Positions 34,494 to 43,849 are shown, numbered from the stretch's first letter. The stretch is 64,000 nucleotides of DNA from Thiomicrorhabdus cannonii (GCF_013391695.1 NZ_JACBGH010000001.1:310001-374000), one strand, 5' to 3'. The notes: a model not told the origin generated them from the letters alone. Numbers and translations are program-made.

Positions 34494-35253
34494 CAAGCTC
34501 GACCTTCTGCTTTTTGCCGGACAGATACGGCTTAAGCAAATCGCGCATGACCGCCGGGTTAATGCCCTGCGAAACACAGGAAACCGCCTCGATAATCATC
34601 TGCTGGCGATAGGATTCCTCCTGCGCCCAGGATTCGATCTTATCGGCAATCGGCAATGCAAACAGATGCGCTATCATGGCGCCGTACAGCGTCGTCAGCA
34701 TCGCCACCGCCATAGCAGGCCCAATGCTGTTGGGATCGCTCAAATTGGAGAGCATCTGAATCAAACCGACCAGCGTGCCCATCATGCCGAACGCCGGCGC
34801 CGCCTCACCAATCGCACGGAATACGCCGGCGCTGGTTTCGGCACGCTCAATCAGCACCCGGTTCTTTTCGCGCAGGGTCTGCTTGACCAACTCCGCATCA
34901 TAACCGTCCACCAACATGCGTACTCCGTCGCGGAAGAAGTCATGATTGATCTCATAATTCTCCATGGCCAACACCCCTTTTTGACGGTTGAGGCGCAGCA
35001 GGTCCTCGGTAATCGCAATAAAGGTTGGCAGATCCCTGATTTGCTTATCCGACTTGAGCACACTAAACGACATGCCAATGGCAAAGAGGTTTTCTTTCAT
35101 GGAAAAGCGGATCATAGTCGCGGCGATGGTACCGCCAAAAACAATCAACACCGAAGGCACATTGACAAACAGCGCCAGAGACGACCCCATGGCCATCGCC
35201 ACCAAGACAATCGTAATGCCGGAAAAGAAACCTATAAGGGTCGAAAAGCTCAT
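34483..35253 (-). CDS. motA: Flagellar stator protein MotA (PomA-like)
   Basis: Four-helix stator subunit, 256 residues, similar in length to PomA (253) and shorter than E. coli MotA (295). N-terminal helix MSFSTLIGFFSGITIVLVAM, conserved FGGTIAATMIRF, and the torque loop with charged residues RRxxE-like ELVKQTLREKNRVLIERAE. C-terminal helices carry APAFGMMGTLVGLIQML and AVAMLTTLYGAMIAHLF. It starts 26 nt after panC and overlaps motB. Confidence 0.93.
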   Translation of the reverse strand: MSFSTLIGFFSGITIVLVAMAMGSSLALFVNVPSVLIVFGGTIAATMIRFSMKENLFAIGMSFSVLKSDKQIRDLPTFIAITEDLLRLNRQKGVLAMENYEINHDFFRDGVRMLVDGYDAELVKQTLREKNRVLIERAETSAGVFRAIGEAAPAFGMMGTLVGLIQMLSNLSDPNSIGPAMAVAMLTTLYGAMIAHLFALPIADKIESWAQEESYRQQMIIEAVSCVSQGINPAVMRDLLKPYLSGKKQKVELDGE

Positions 35254-35279
35254 CTTATGTCCAGAGTGGATGACGCGGA

Positions 35280-36134
35280 TTAAGCGGCAGTGATCAGAAT
35301 ATTGTCTAATAAACGCGTGGAACCCAAACGGGCCACGGCTAAAATGGCGAACTCGCGCTGATCAACGCTTGCGGGAGCCAGGGTTTGCGGATCAACCACA
35401 CGGATATAATCGACCTGATTAAAACCTTCTCGCAACAACTGTTCAGTTGCCGCCTTTTCCAGGTCGCTAAAATTACGATTACCGGAAGACAAGGCTTGAG
35501 CGATATCATGCAAGGCCACATACAATTTCGGAGCAATCTGGCGTTGCTTTGCATCAAGGTACTGATTGCGCGAACTCAATGCCAGGCCATCCACATCACG
35601 CGCAATCGGCGCGCGGATCAGCGTAATCGGCATGGCCAAATCCTCCACCATGCGCTCAATCACGGCAAACTGCTGAAAATCTTTTTGACCGAAAATCGCG
35701 ATATCCGGCTGCACGATATTAAACAACTTGCTCACTACTGTCGCCACACCGTCAAAATGCCCAGGACGGGTCGCCCCCTCAAATACAACGGTGATGTCAT
35801 CGGCCACTACCACACGGGTCTGGGTTTGCGGGTGCGGATACATTTCCGCCACGGTCGGATAAAACAGCGCATCGGTGCTGGCCAACTGCAGTTTAAGGCA
35901 GTCGTCTTCAAAGGTGCGCGGATAGCGTTCAAAATCTTCATTGGGGCCAAACTGCAACGGATTCACAAAAATACTGGCAACGACCTTATCACAGCGTTCG
36001 CGCGCCATCTTCACCAGACTCAAATGGCCGTCATGCAGGTTCCCCATGGTCGGCACAAAACCGATACTCAAGCCCTGCGCTTTCCAGTCGCCGATCTGTG
36101 TTCTTAAGGCCGCAATCTGTTCAAAAATCTGCAT
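35280..36134 (-). CDS. panC: Pantothenate synthetase PanC
   Basis: ATP-dependent condensation of pantoate with beta-alanine. The 284 residues have the nucleotidyltransferase signature FVPTMGNLHDGHLSLVK, EDFERYPRTFEDD and the KMSKS-like SSRNQYLDAKQR. It follows panB by 25 nt and precedes motA. Confidence 0.97.
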   Translation of the reverse strand: MQIFEQIAALRTQIGDWKAQGLSIGFVPTMGNLHDGHLSLVKMARERCDKVVASIFVNPLQFGPNEDFERYPRTFEDDCLKLQLASTDALFYPTVAEMYPHPQTQTRVVVADDITVVFEGATRPGHFDGVATVVSKLFNIVQPDIAIFGQKDFQQFAVIERMVEDLAMPITLIRAPIARDVDGLALSSRNQYLDAKQRQIAPKLYVALHDIAQALSSGNRNFSDLEKAATEQLLREGFNQVDYIRVVDPQTLAPASVDQREFAILAVARLGSTRLLDNILITAA

Positions 36135-36159
36135 CTCTCATACCCACTCAAAATCGTTA

Positions 36160-36951
36160 TCAGGCCATTTCATGCAGGGCTTGCGGAAAATGCCCCTGCT
36201 TGACTGCCGCCACATAATCGGCCAAGGCCTGCTGAATCGAACCGCCTTCCTGCAAAAAATTCTGCGCAAATTTGGGCGTCTTGCCGACGGTCAATCCCAA
36301 CATGTCGTGCAACACCAACACCTGCCCGCTCGTTTCTTTGCCGGAACCGATGCCGATGACCGGTATGCTTAAATTCGCCGTTATTTCCGCCGCCAGGGCG
36401 CTCGGCACACATTCCAGCACCAGCATCTCGGCACCGGCTGTTTGTAACGCCGCCGCCTCTTCCAACAATCTTTCCGCAGACGTCTGGTCCTTGCCCTGCA
36501 CCTGATAACCGTATTTCTCGACCGATTGCGGCAATAGCCCTAAATGCCCGCAGACCGGCACGCCCATCGCCGAAAGTGTTTCGACCATCGGCAATACACG
36601 TTGCCCGCCCTCCAGCTTAACCATATTGGCGCCGCCCTCTTTCATCAGCCTGCCGGCCGCATGCAATGCGGAGTCCAGAGTCGCATCGGCCATAAAAGGC
36701 AGATCGGCGATACACCACGCTTTGTGGTTGCCGCGCTGCACCATCTGCGTATGATAGACCATCTCATCCAAACTCACCGGCAAGGTCGTCGCATGCCCCT
36801 GCACCACCATGCCGAGCGAGTCGCCCACCAAAATGACATCCACACCGGCTTCGGCAATCCAATGCGCAAAGCTCGCATCATAGGCGGTCAAACAAACCAG
36901 CTTCTCGTCCAGCTGCACCATTTTTTTAAGTTGAGAGAGTGTTTTACGCAT
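36160..36951 (-). CDS. panB: Ketopantoate hydroxymethyltransferase PanB
   Basis: Transfers a one-carbon unit from methylene-THF to alpha-ketoisovalerate, first step to pantothenate. I start at the ATG at 36951 ([11 protein letters not shown]), the family N-terminus; upstream in-frame codons overlap the folK end region and look non-coding. Motifs: [57 protein letters not shown] and [18 protein letters not shown]. 263 residues, standard length. Confidence 0.96.
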   Translation of the reverse strand: MRKTLSQLKKMVQLDEKLVCLTAYDASFAHWIAEAGVDVILVGDSLGMVVQGHATTLPVSLDEMVYHTQMVQRGNHKAWCIADLPFMADATLDSALHAAGRLMKEGGANMVKLEGGQRVLPMVETLSAMGVPVCGHLGLLPQSVEKYGYQVQGKDQTSAERLLEEAAALQTAGAEMLVLECVPSALAAEITANLSIPVIGIGSGKETSGQVLVLHDMLGLTVGKTPKFAQNFLQEGGSIQQALADYVAAVKQGHFPQALHEMA

Positions 36952-36988
36952 CGGTAGTGACTTCTTGTATACGATTGGCAGCGTAGGA

Positions 36989-37495
36989 TTACGCCGTGTG
37001 ATTGGAATTTGAAGCAACCCAAGGCACCACAAAGGTCTGCTCGAGTTGGGCAATTAACGTCTCAACGCGCCCCATTCCCGGTATAACCCGGCCTGGTGAG
37101 ATTTCCGCGAGCGGCAACAACACAAAATCCCGTGTCGCCATCTCCTTGTGCGGCACCGTCAGTTCCGGCGTTTGAATAGATTGGTCGCCATACAGCAGGA
37201 TATCCAGATCGATGCAGCGTTCGCCCCAATGGCGCTTTTTGACACGCCCCTGCGACTGCTCTATCTGCTGCAAGGCCTGCAGCAAGGCGTGCGCAGACAG
37301 ATCGGTTTCGAGCAGACAGACTGCATTCATAAAATCCGGCTGATCCTGGGGGCCTTGTGGTTTGGAGGCGTAAAAATGCGACTGCTGCAGCAAGCGCGTA
37401 GCCGGCAAAGCCGCCAGGGCCTGCAGCGCTTCGCTTAACTGCCGCTCCGGGTGATCGAGATTACTTCCCAGGCCGATATAAACGCGCTCAGACAC
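36989..37495 (-). CDS. folK: HPPK, folate pyrophosphokinase FolK
   Basis: 6-hydroxymethyl-7,8-dihydropterin pyrophosphokinase of folate synthesis. The start is the GTG at 37495 ([13 protein letters not shown]) with AAGGAAG upstream, 10 nt after pcnB. Signature [17 protein letters not shown] carries the Mg/ATP aspartates; [13 protein letters not shown] and [15 protein letters not shown] are conserved. 168 residues. A repeat copy at 37086-37097 is read as SPGRVIPG, a conserved folK position. Confidence 0.95.
   Translation of the reverse strand: MSERVYIGLGSNLDHPERQLSEALQALAALPATRLLQQSHFYASKPQGPQDQPDFMNAVCLLETDLSAHALLQALQQIEQSQGRVKKRHWGERCIDLDILLYGDQSIQTPELTVPHKEMATRDFVLLPLAEISPGRVIPGMGRVETLIAQLEQTFVVPWVASNSNHTA
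37086..37097 (-). repeat. Dispersed AACAGGCCGGGT repeat, copy 9 (1 mismatch)
   Basis: ACCAGGCCGGGT on the minus strand, preceded by GAAATCTC, within folK in a different frame from the QQAG copies. Confidence 0.6.
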
Positions 37496-37505
37496 CGCAG
37501 CTTCC

Positions 37506-38945
37506 TTACTCGTCCGCCTGACCTTGCTGGCTGCGCTTGCGCAGGAAATTACGGTTGCCGGGCTTTCTGCGGCGTTTGGCCGGCTTGCGCTCCACCGCAT
37601 TGGCAAAGGCGACCTGCTCCACCGGGTCTTTTTCCTGATACTCTGTCCACCAGTCAAACAGCTCGGCAAACTGCGACTCGCCCGCCGCCACACGCACCCC
37701 TAAAAAGTCGTAAGCCGCTCGGAAACGCGGATGTTCCGTCAACTTTTGCGCACGCGCGCCCTGACGCTTCGGCAAACGGTATTGCAAATTCCAGATGTCA
37801 CGCATCTGCGCGCTGAAACGTTTGGGAATGGCGGTGGCGCGTACCTGCTGTTCGAGCACGTCATTGGCTGCCGCGTACAAAGCGTCCTGATGAGTCATGC
37901 CGCTGTCCAGATGCGCCTCCTTGCGCACCTGCATCGGCTCCCAAAGCATGGCGGAAAACAGGAAGGCCGGATTGACCGACTTGCCTTCCTGAAGGCGTGC
38001 ATCGGTGCTTTTGAGGGCTTCAACCACCAACATGCGCGGAAAACCTTCCGACTCCTGCTCCAGGGTTTTTTCCGTCAACGGGAAGAGATATTGAAACAGA
38101 TCATAGTGGCGCAGCTTTTCAAACACTTCCACACCGACGCCGCTATGGAAGAGTTTTAACACCTCTTCAAACAGACGGGCATTGGAAACGTCTTTCAACT
38201 GCTGACCCAGCGACACAATCGGCGCTTCAGTCGCCGCTTCGATTTTGAAACCGAGCTTGGCGGCAAAACGGATGGCGCGGATAATACGCACCGGGTCTTC
38301 GCGGTAACGGGTTTCCGGATCACCGATTAGACGCAGCTGACCGGCTTTGATATCGGCCATACCGCCGACATAGTCGATGACGCTGAAATCGTGGATGTTG
38401 TAGTAAAGCGCATTGACGGTGAAATCACGACGCCAGACATCCTCATCGATGCTGCCATAAACATTGTCACGCAACAGGCGACCGGTATCGTCCACCTCGC
38501 GCGCCAGCCCGCTGGCTTTGCCGTTGCGGCCAAAGAAATCGCGACGCTGCTCACCTTCGCCGTGGCCGCGGAAGGTGGCGACCTCAATAACGGTGCGTCC
38601 GTAACGCACATGCGCCAAACGGAAACGTCGGCCAATCAACTGACAACGGCGTTTAAACACCTCGCGAACCTCTTCGGGCTCGGCATTGGTGACCACGTCG
38701 AAATCCTTGGGTTCCAGCCCCAGCAGCAGGTCGCGCACGCAACCGCCAACCAGGTAGGCCTCATAACCGGCGCGCTTTAAGCTGTACAGTACATCCAGCG
38801 CCGCTTTGTCGATTTGACTGCGCGAAATGCCGTGTTCCTTGCGTGAAAAAACCACTGGCTGACCAGGTGAGGCGGCCGAGGCCGTTTGAAGAGGATTTTT
38901 GGGGCTTGTAAAAAAAGAGGTGATTTTACGAATAATGCGTTGCAT
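37506..38945 (-). CDS. pcnB: Poly(A) polymerase I
   Basis: Adds 3' poly(A) tails that promote RNA decay. The 479-residue protein has the nucleotidyltransferase core AYLVGGCVRDLLLGLEPKDF with DVVT aspartates and the CCA-transferase-like RRFRLAHVRYGRTVIEVATF. RRDFTVNALYYNIHD and GDPETRYREDPVRIIRAIRF complete the catalytic half. The basic C-terminus (RKPAKRRRKPGNRNFLRKRS) binds RNA. Order pcnB-folK-panB-panC matches enterics. Confidence 0.96.
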   Translation of the reverse strand: MQRIIRKITSFFTSPKNPLQTASAASPGQPVVFSRKEHGISRSQIDKAALDVLYSLKRAGYEAYLVGGCVRDLLLGLEPKDFDVVTNAEPEEVREVFKRRCQLIGRRFRLAHVRYGRTVIEVATFRGHGEGEQRRDFFGRNGKASGLAREVDDTGRLLRDNVYGSIDEDVWRRDFTVNALYYNIHDFSVIDYVGGMADIKAGQLRLIGDPETRYREDPVRIIRAIRFAAKLGFKIEAATEAPIVSLGQQLKDVSNARLFEEVLKLFHSGVGVEVFEKLRHYDLFQYLFPLTEKTLEQESEGFPRMLVVEALKSTDARLQEGKSVNPAFLFSAMLWEPMQVRKEAHLDSGMTHQDALYAAANDVLEQQVRATAIPKRFSAQMRDIWNLQYRLPKRQGARAQKLTEHPRFRAAYDFLGVRVAAGESQFAELFDWWTEYQEKDPVEQVAFANAVERKPAKRRRKPGNRNFLRKRSQQGQADE

Positions 38946-39100
38946 AGAGTGCCAAAAATGAGGGTCAGAAAATAAGCCCCCATTTTAGCGGCTTTTTGTC
39001 GTAGTTCAAAGCCTTACCTTGGGTTAGCGACTTTCAGACGTGATATTGATAAGATTCAGATGCGCTTAAGCAGGAATACACCCTTGCACAAGAGCGGATG

Positions 39101-39112
39101 ACCCGGCCTGTT
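39101..39112 (-). repeat. Dispersed AACAGGCCGGGT repeat, copy 10 (exact)
   Basis: Exact 12-mer, preceded on its strand by AATCTG, starting in the stop codon region of the unknown 39112 gene. Confidence 0.85.
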
Positions 39113-39780
39113 CAGATTATTTTTTCATAAATTTGCGGCTCGCCAACCAGCTCTTTTTCTTTTTCGACACACAATGCCAAGAGTTCTTCCAGAAACGAAC
39201 CGAAGAAAGGGCATGAAAGTTCCTGTTTTGAAATCGCCTTTTGAATATCCAGATACGAACCGGTGAGCGAAAGCGATTCCACCCCGTATTGGCGCAACTT
39301 GCGCAGATTCATGTTGAGGTAGCGGTCGAGCTTCTGGGCGCAACGGGTATTTTCCACCCGCTGCAGAATACGGCCGATCACGTCCTGCGTTAAGGCTCTG
39401 AAGCGCATCTCGTTGGCGATCTCAAATACCTCGTGATGACAATTGGTCAAGCGGTAGTGGGCGCAATGGTCGCTGAAAAACTTCACCGCAATGGTGTATT
39501 CCGACGGAATGCCGTGGGAGTTATTGGGTGAATACCAGTTTACCTCGCCCTTCACCACCGTTCTGACCACGAGTTTATCGCCCAGGCTCTGCATGGTTTT
39601 GAGCGCCATCAATTTGGAGAGGCGCGTTTCCTCGCTCATGGCTTGCTTTATGCCAACCGTTCCCCAGTTATACTGCTGCGGATTTTTTTGCTGATTATAG
39701 GCCGCAATCAAATCCTCGCGACTGACAAACTCCAGATAGTCACCGCTGTCATCCTCGAAAACACGAAACAGATAAATCAC
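39112..39780 (-). CDS. Hypothetical protein, unknown function
   Basis: About 222 residues, soluble, no signal peptide or membrane segment. N-terminus VIYLFRVFEDDSGDYLEF, a middle beta-rich stretch ending SEYTIAVKFFSDHCAHYRLT, and a helical C-terminus rich in Leu/Arg (LDRYLNMNLRKLRQYGVESL). I prefer the GTG at 39780 because AAAGGA lies 9 nt upstream; an ATG twelve codons earlier has no site. Stand-alone gene between pcnB and the ICMT-like gene. I recognise no family. Confidence 0.7.
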   Translation of the reverse strand: MIYLFRVFEDDSGDYLEFVSREDLIAAYNQQKNPQQYNWGTVGIKQAMSEETRLSKLMALKTMQSLGDKLVVRTVVKGEVNWYSPNNSHGIPSEYTIAVKFFSDHCAHYRLTNCHHEVFEIANEMRFRALTQDVIGRILQRVENTRCAQKLDRYLNMNLRKLRQYGVESLSLTGSYLDIQKAISKQELSCPFFGSFLEELLALCVEKEKELVGEPQIYEKII

Positions 39781-40003
39781 TGAATTTATTCCTTTATTGG
39801 TCACGCTGCCATGCATTTTTTAATGCATTGTAAGGGGCGATTCGGCAATAAGGAAATCATCTCTAATAATGCCGCGATTACCTATTTTTATCCATCACCA
39901 CCGGATTAATCCGCATTTTGATTGCAACGTACTTTGGCCTGTTTTACAGGTATACTTAAACGCAGGACTTCTTATAAACCTCTTACAAAGAAAGGAATAC
40001 GGC

Positions 40004-40450
40004 ATGACTCCGATCAAACATCCCTTTGCTTCGTTTTCACTGGTCGGCCTGCAATTCGGCTTAATTGCCGCCCTCTTACTGTTACTGCCGCTCAGCCTTC
40101 ATCCGCTGGTGTTGGGCGCGCAGGCCGTTGCCGTTCTCATCGGCTTATGGGCGGTGCAGGCCATGCATCTGGGGCACTTCAACATCATTCCCGATCCGCA
40201 ACCCGAAATAGAACTGGTTACCCACGGCCCCTACCGCTTTATTCGCCACCCCATGTATTTCTCGATTGTGCTGTTTTTCCTGCCTTTGATTATTGCCAAT
40301 CCGAACGTTTGGGCTCTCGGTTTGTATGCGGGTTTATGGGTGATACTGTTGATCAAACTCAGCTACGAAGAACATCTGCTACTGGAACTGTTGCCCGAAT
40401 ATGACGACTACCGCCAGCGCAGCAAAAGAATTATCCCTTTCATTTTCTAG
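40004..40450 (+). CDS. Isoprenylcysteine carboxyl methyltransferase-like membrane protein
   Basis: 148-residue integral membrane protein of the ICMT/PEMT methyltransferase superfamily. It has two or three hydrophobic helices (GLIAALLLLLPLSLHPLVLG first) and the hallmark GPYRFIRHPMYFSIVLF, a SAM-binding motif, followed by a C-terminal EEHLLLELLPEYDDYRQRS. The start is the ATG at 40004 with AAAGGAA 8 nt upstream. Substrate in bacteria is unknown. Confidence 0.88.
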   Translation: MTPIKHPFASFSLVGLQFGLIAALLLLLPLSLHPLVLGAQAVAVLIGLWAVQAMHLGHFNIIPDPQPEIELVTHGPYRFIRHPMYFSIVLFFLPLIIANPNVWALGLYAGLWVILLIKLSYEEHLLLELLPEYDDYRQRSKRIIPFIF

Positions 40451-40546
40451 TCGATAGCTTGTTCCGCGGCGCTTGTGGCTAGTCAGCGCCGCCGGAAAAT
40501 GCGAAAATAGTCGCCATTTATTTTCAAGCGAAGCAATAAGAACATC

Positions 40547-41557
40547 ATGAGTAGCAGCAAACCCACGCTTTTCAGCGGCATTCAACCTTCAGGCGATCTG
40601 ATGATCGGCAACTATATCGGCTCCATCAAAAATTGGGTCAAGATGCAGGATGATTACAACTGCCTGTTTTCGCTGGTCAATATGCACGCCATTACCGTTG
40701 AACAGGACCCCAAGGACCTCTACAAACGCAGTCTGGATTTCGTGGCGCTCTATCTGGCTTCCGGCATCGATCCGGACAAAAGCACCGTGTTTATCCAATC
40801 ACAGGTACCGGAACATGCCGAACTGGCCTGGATTCTGAATTGTTCCACCTATATGGGCGAGTTGAGCCGCATGACGCAGTTCAAGGACAAGTCGCAAAAA
40901 CATGCCCAGAACATCAATGTCGGCCTGTTTGATTATCCGGTTCTGATGGCGGCGGACATTCTGCTGTACCAGACGGAGATGGTACCGGTGGGCGCCGACC
41001 AGAAACAGCATCTGGAACTGACGCGCGATCTGGCGGTACGCTACAACAACCGTTTCGAACAGGAAGTTTTCAAAGTGCCTGAGCCGTTCATCCCGCCGGC
41101 CACCTCGGGCGGGCGCATTATGAGTCTGCAGGACCCACTGTCCAAGATGTCAAAATCGGACGAGAACAAAGACAATTTCATCGCCCTGTTGGACGATCCG
41201 AAGACCATTATCAAGAAATTCAAAAAGGCCGTGACGGATTCCGGCGCGGAAATCCATTACGATGTGGAAAACAAACCGGGCGTCTCCAACCTGCTGACAA
41301 TCTACTCCGTCATCAGCGGCCAGTCGATCGACGAGGTGGTCAAACACTTTGAAGGCAAAATGTACGGCCACCTCAAAGTGGAACTGGGAGAACTGGTTGT
41401 GGAATATCTGCGCCCGATTCAGGAGCGTTTTCACCAGATTCGCGACGACGAAACCGAACTGCGCGCCATTCTGAAAAAAGGCGCCGAAAACGCCCGTGAG
41501 CAGGCGCAGAGCACGCTTAAAAAAGTCCACGAAACCATCGGTTTTGTGTTGCCGTAA
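40547..41557 (+). CDS. trpS: Tryptophanyl-tRNA synthetase
   Basis: Class I aminoacyl-tRNA synthetase charging tRNA-Trp. 336 residues, with the HIGH-like region [39 protein letters not shown] and [19 protein letters not shown]. Standard bacterial length. Convergent with the amidohydrolase, whose stop lies 14 nt away. Confidence 0.97.
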   Translation: MSSSKPTLFSGIQPSGDLMIGNYIGSIKNWVKMQDDYNCLFSLVNMHAITVEQDPKDLYKRSLDFVALYLASGIDPDKSTVFIQSQVPEHAELAWILNCSTYMGELSRMTQFKDKSQKHAQNINVGLFDYPVLMAADILLYQTEMVPVGADQKQHLELTRDLAVRYNNRFEQEVFKVPEPFIPPATSGGRIMSLQDPLSKMSKSDENKDNFIALLDDPKTIIKKFKKAVTDSGAEIHYDVENKPGVSNLLTIYSVISGQSIDEVVKHFEGKMYGHLKVELGELVVEYLRPIQERFHQIRDDETELRAILKKGAENAREQAQSTLKKVHETIGFVLP

Positions 41558-41571
41558 AGACGGCTGTCAAC

Positions 41572-42441
41572 TCACTCTTCGCGCGCGCCGGATGACCTCA
41601 AAAACAAACCGGCCGCGTTTTCATACGCCAACTTTCTGGCAACCGGTTCCGGCAGCTGCGCCAGCCAGGCACGGATATCCTTCACCACGCTATCAAACGT
41701 CTGCCAGCGGTTCACACTGAACGTATCCACCGCCACCATAAAACGATCCTGATAATCGATCAACAACTGCCGCCATTCCGGTGTCAGCCCGCGATGCTCG
41801 GAAAAACCATCCGTACCCAGCAACAAAGTATCCCGCACCGAGGTATCGATATAGAGGTGCTGCGGATGGCGCTGCAATATCTCCCGCAAAAACGCCGGCT
41901 CCGGGCGCGTTCCCATGTGCGCCCACAGCACGGTCACATTCGGGGCGATCGCAAAAATCTCATCGATAATCCCGGCATCGCCATGCGCCTGCAACATCAA
42001 ACCGTGTTGCGCGGCCAACTCCACAATGCCTTTGAAAACAGGGCTTTTCCGATCCTGAGAGAAGATATGAAACTCGCCTATCCCGCGATAGATGCCCTTT
42101 TTCAAAGCCGCCTCTACCTTGGGCAAAACAGTTTCATCATGCATCCAGTCGCGTTTGTCTTTCAGCGTTTCATAAACTCCCAGAAAGGGAATAATGCGTT
42201 CGGGTGCATAGCGGTACAACGCCTCGGTGCCGTCATTCGGCGTGCTGGAAATCAATGCATGGGTCACCCGATTGCGATCAAAAATCGCCATAATTTGCGC
42301 CGGCGTAAACACTTGCGCATCCTCGCCGCCATAATGCAAGTGGCTGTCGAAAATCGGCAGACTATCACGCGCCTCAACCGGCATATTCAACAGCAGCCAC
42401 ACACAACCTGTCATTACCACCCGCAATCCGCTAAACATCAT
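41572..42441 (-). CDS. Secreted amidohydrolase-family protein
   Basis: 289 residues with a signal peptide (cleavage near ARDSL, about residue 25). The metal motif FDSHLHYGGED near the N-terminus, EFHIFSQD, LMLQAHGDAG and the C-terminal ENAAGLF place it in the amidohydrolase_2 (TIM-barrel) family. The start is the ATG at 42441, which has GAGG 6 nt upstream and overlaps the phnN-like gene by 11 nt, so the two are translationally coupled. Substrate unknown. Confidence 0.85.
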   Translation of the reverse strand: MMFSGLRVVMTGCVWLLLNMPVEARDSLPIFDSHLHYGGEDAQVFTPAQIMAIFDRNRVTHALISSTPNDGTEALYRYAPERIIPFLGVYETLKDKRDWMHDETVLPKVEAALKKGIYRGIGEFHIFSQDRKSPVFKGIVELAAQHGLMLQAHGDAGIIDEIFAIAPNVTVLWAHMGTRPEPAFLREILQRHPQHLYIDTSVRDTLLLGTDGFSEHRGLTPEWRQLLIDYQDRFMVAVDTFSVNRWQTFDSVVKDIRAWLAQLPEPVARKLAYENAAGLFLRSSGAREE

Positions 42442-43066
42442 CGCTTTCCTCAAGGTTACGCAATAAGGCAACAAAACGCTCGCCGGCGGTCTGAATGGTT
42501 GAACTGTTATCAATTTGATATCCGTTGGCCATATCCAAGCGTTCAAACGCCTTGGCCCGGGCAATGCGCTCTTCAATCTCCAGAGCACTCTCCCGACCGC
42601 GCTTTTTCAAACGCTCCCGCAAAATTGCCTCGCTGGCGGTAATCACCACCGGCACCAATGGTGGATGCAATAACCTGGCCTGTTCAAAATAGCCGCGCGA
42701 ACCGTTCATCACCACATTCAAGCCCATTTGCAGCCAGCTATCGACCTCAATGCCGAGCCCATAATCCCAACCATGACTATGCCAATGAAATTTAAAGCAA
42801 CCGCGCTGCAAACGGTTGATAAACTCGGCTTCAGAAAGATGAATATGATTCTCACCGGCAATCTCAACAGGCCGGGTAATATAACGGTGCGCGAATACCA
42901 CCGGCGCCTGCGTTAAGCGCTCCCGCGCATAGCCCAGCAAAGTGTCCTTTCCCGCGCCGGAAGGCCCCATCACATAAAACAAGCGACCCGGCTTTAACGC
43001 AGGTAAAACGCCACATTCCGTCCCTGGATTATTCACATCCCGCCCCACATGACTTTTTGTTAACAC
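42431..43066 (-). CDS. phnN: Ribose 1,5-bisphosphate phosphokinase PhnN-like
   Basis: Guanylate-kinase-fold protein that makes PRPP from ribose 1,5-bisphosphate in phosphonate catabolism. 211 residues, with P-loop YVMGPSGAGKDTLLGYAR, the conserved HRYITRP, FKFHWHSHGWDYGLG and VVMNGSRGYFEQA. No other phn genes are nearby, as is common for stand-alone phnN. Two dispersed-repeat copies in opposite orientation lie in the gene (42673-42684 and 42866-42877). Confidence 0.85.
   Translation of the reverse strand: MLTKSHVGRDVNNPGTECGVLPALKPGRLFYVMGPSGAGKDTLLGYARERLTQAPVVFAHRYITRPVEIAGENHIHLSEAEFINRLQRGCFKFHWHSHGWDYGLGIEVDSWLQMGLNVVMNGSRGYFEQARLLHPPLVPVVITASEAILRERLKKRGRESALEIEERIARAKAFERLDMANGYQIDNSSTIQTAGERFVALLRNLEESDDV
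42673..42684 (-). repeat. Dispersed AACAGGCCGGGT repeat, copy 11 (1 mismatch)
   Basis: AACAGGCCAGGT in sense within phnN, read as EQARL after TTTTG. Confidence 0.65.
42866..42877 (+). repeat. Dispersed AACAGGCCGGGT repeat, copy 12 (exact)
   Basis: Exact 12-mer, preceded by CAATCTC, antisense within phnN over the ITRPVEI codons. Confidence 0.85.
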
Positions 43067-43093
43067 GCCTCATCGCCTACACCCCACGGCCAT

Positions 43094-43504
43094 TTAGCGT
43101 CTAAAAAAGAAAGCAATAAAGATAACGACAACACCACCGATTACCAGATAAAAAAAGTTATCCCCCATCCACCATGTCGGTTCCTGATAAAGCATCTCGG
43201 TCGCATCATTCAAATAAGGGGATTCTGGCTGAAGCAAGACAATGGTTTTTTGCTCAATACTTTCAACCACCGGCCGTATCACCAACCAAATCGACAAGGC
43301 GGCTCCATTTAGCAATACAGGCGCTGAAACCTTCAACAGCCACCCCACCAAACCGGCACCCAACAGAATAATCGACGAATGCAGCAGTGACGTCATCATG
43401 GCAGTTTCATCTGCCCCTGAACGCCAAGAACCCAAAAACACCAACGCACTGACCAGCAGCACCAAACCCGCCAACATATAAAGCGCCATTTCTTTGATAT
43501 TCAC
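43094..43504 (-). CDS. Small integral membrane protein, unknown
   Basis: About 136 residues with three or four predicted transmembrane helices (ALYMLAGLVLLVSALVFLGS; SLLHSSIILLGAGLVGWLL; LVIGGVVVIFIAFFFRR) and a short extracytoplasmic Pro/Asn region. I prefer the GTG at 43504 because GAGGTGGGA precedes it. No family recognised. It is the last backbone gene before the element's left end. Confidence 0.65.
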   Translation of the reverse strand: MNIKEMALYMLAGLVLLVSALVFLGSWRSGADETAMMTSLLHSSIILLGAGLVGWLLKVSAPVLLNGAALSIWLVIRPVVESIEQKTIVLLQPESPYLNDATEMLYQEPTWWMGDNFFYLVIGGVVVIFIAFFFRR

Positions 43505-43646
43505 ATTCCCACCTCTTCCGGTCGATCGATTTACAATGAAACCGCTTTTCAATCCTAAAAGAATACGGGAGATTTTGAAAATCTTTTTTTCCCAAGAAAG
43601 TGTCGAGAAAATACCAAAAAGAGTTTAAACAAGAGAAGGAAATAAA

Positions 43647-43679
43647 AAAGGCCCGTAACATTAACTGTTACGAGCCTTT
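43647..43679. terminator. Terminator at left att site (original tRNA-Arg terminator)
   Basis: 14-position stem with one mismatch (AAAGGC-CGTAACA / TGTTACG-GCCTTT), 5-nt loop, directly before the left att repeat. By position it is the terminator that followed tRNA-Arg before the element integrated. Confidence 0.7.
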
Positions 43680-43686
43680 AGAATAA

Positions 43687-43700
43687 TGGCGCGCCCGAAG
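43687..43700. repeat. attL, displaced tRNA-Arg 3' end
   Basis: TGGCGCGCCCGAAG, identical to 60434-60447, the last 14 nt of tRNA-Arg including encoded CCA. It marks the left boundary of the element. Confidence 0.85.
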
Positions 43701-43796
43701 AAATTCAAACACAAATCCACACAAGCACAAATACTACATATATTCAATAAGTTAACGTAAATCAAAGTCCATACAAATCCAAAAAATGCATTGCTA

Positions 43797-43827
43797 TACC
43801 GTAAAATTTACGGTATTTTTTACGGTA
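43797..43827. promoter_or_regulatory. Left arm-type integrase sites
   Basis: TACCGTAAA (43797-43805, inverted), TTTACGGTA (43807-43815) and TTTACGGTA (43819-43827), just upstream of int. The same 9-mers with the same 12-bp pitch recur at the right end (60356-60391). They overlap the likely int promoter, so Int may repress its own gene. Confidence 0.7.
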
Positions 43828-43849
43828 TCAAATCCATAAGGGAATATGC

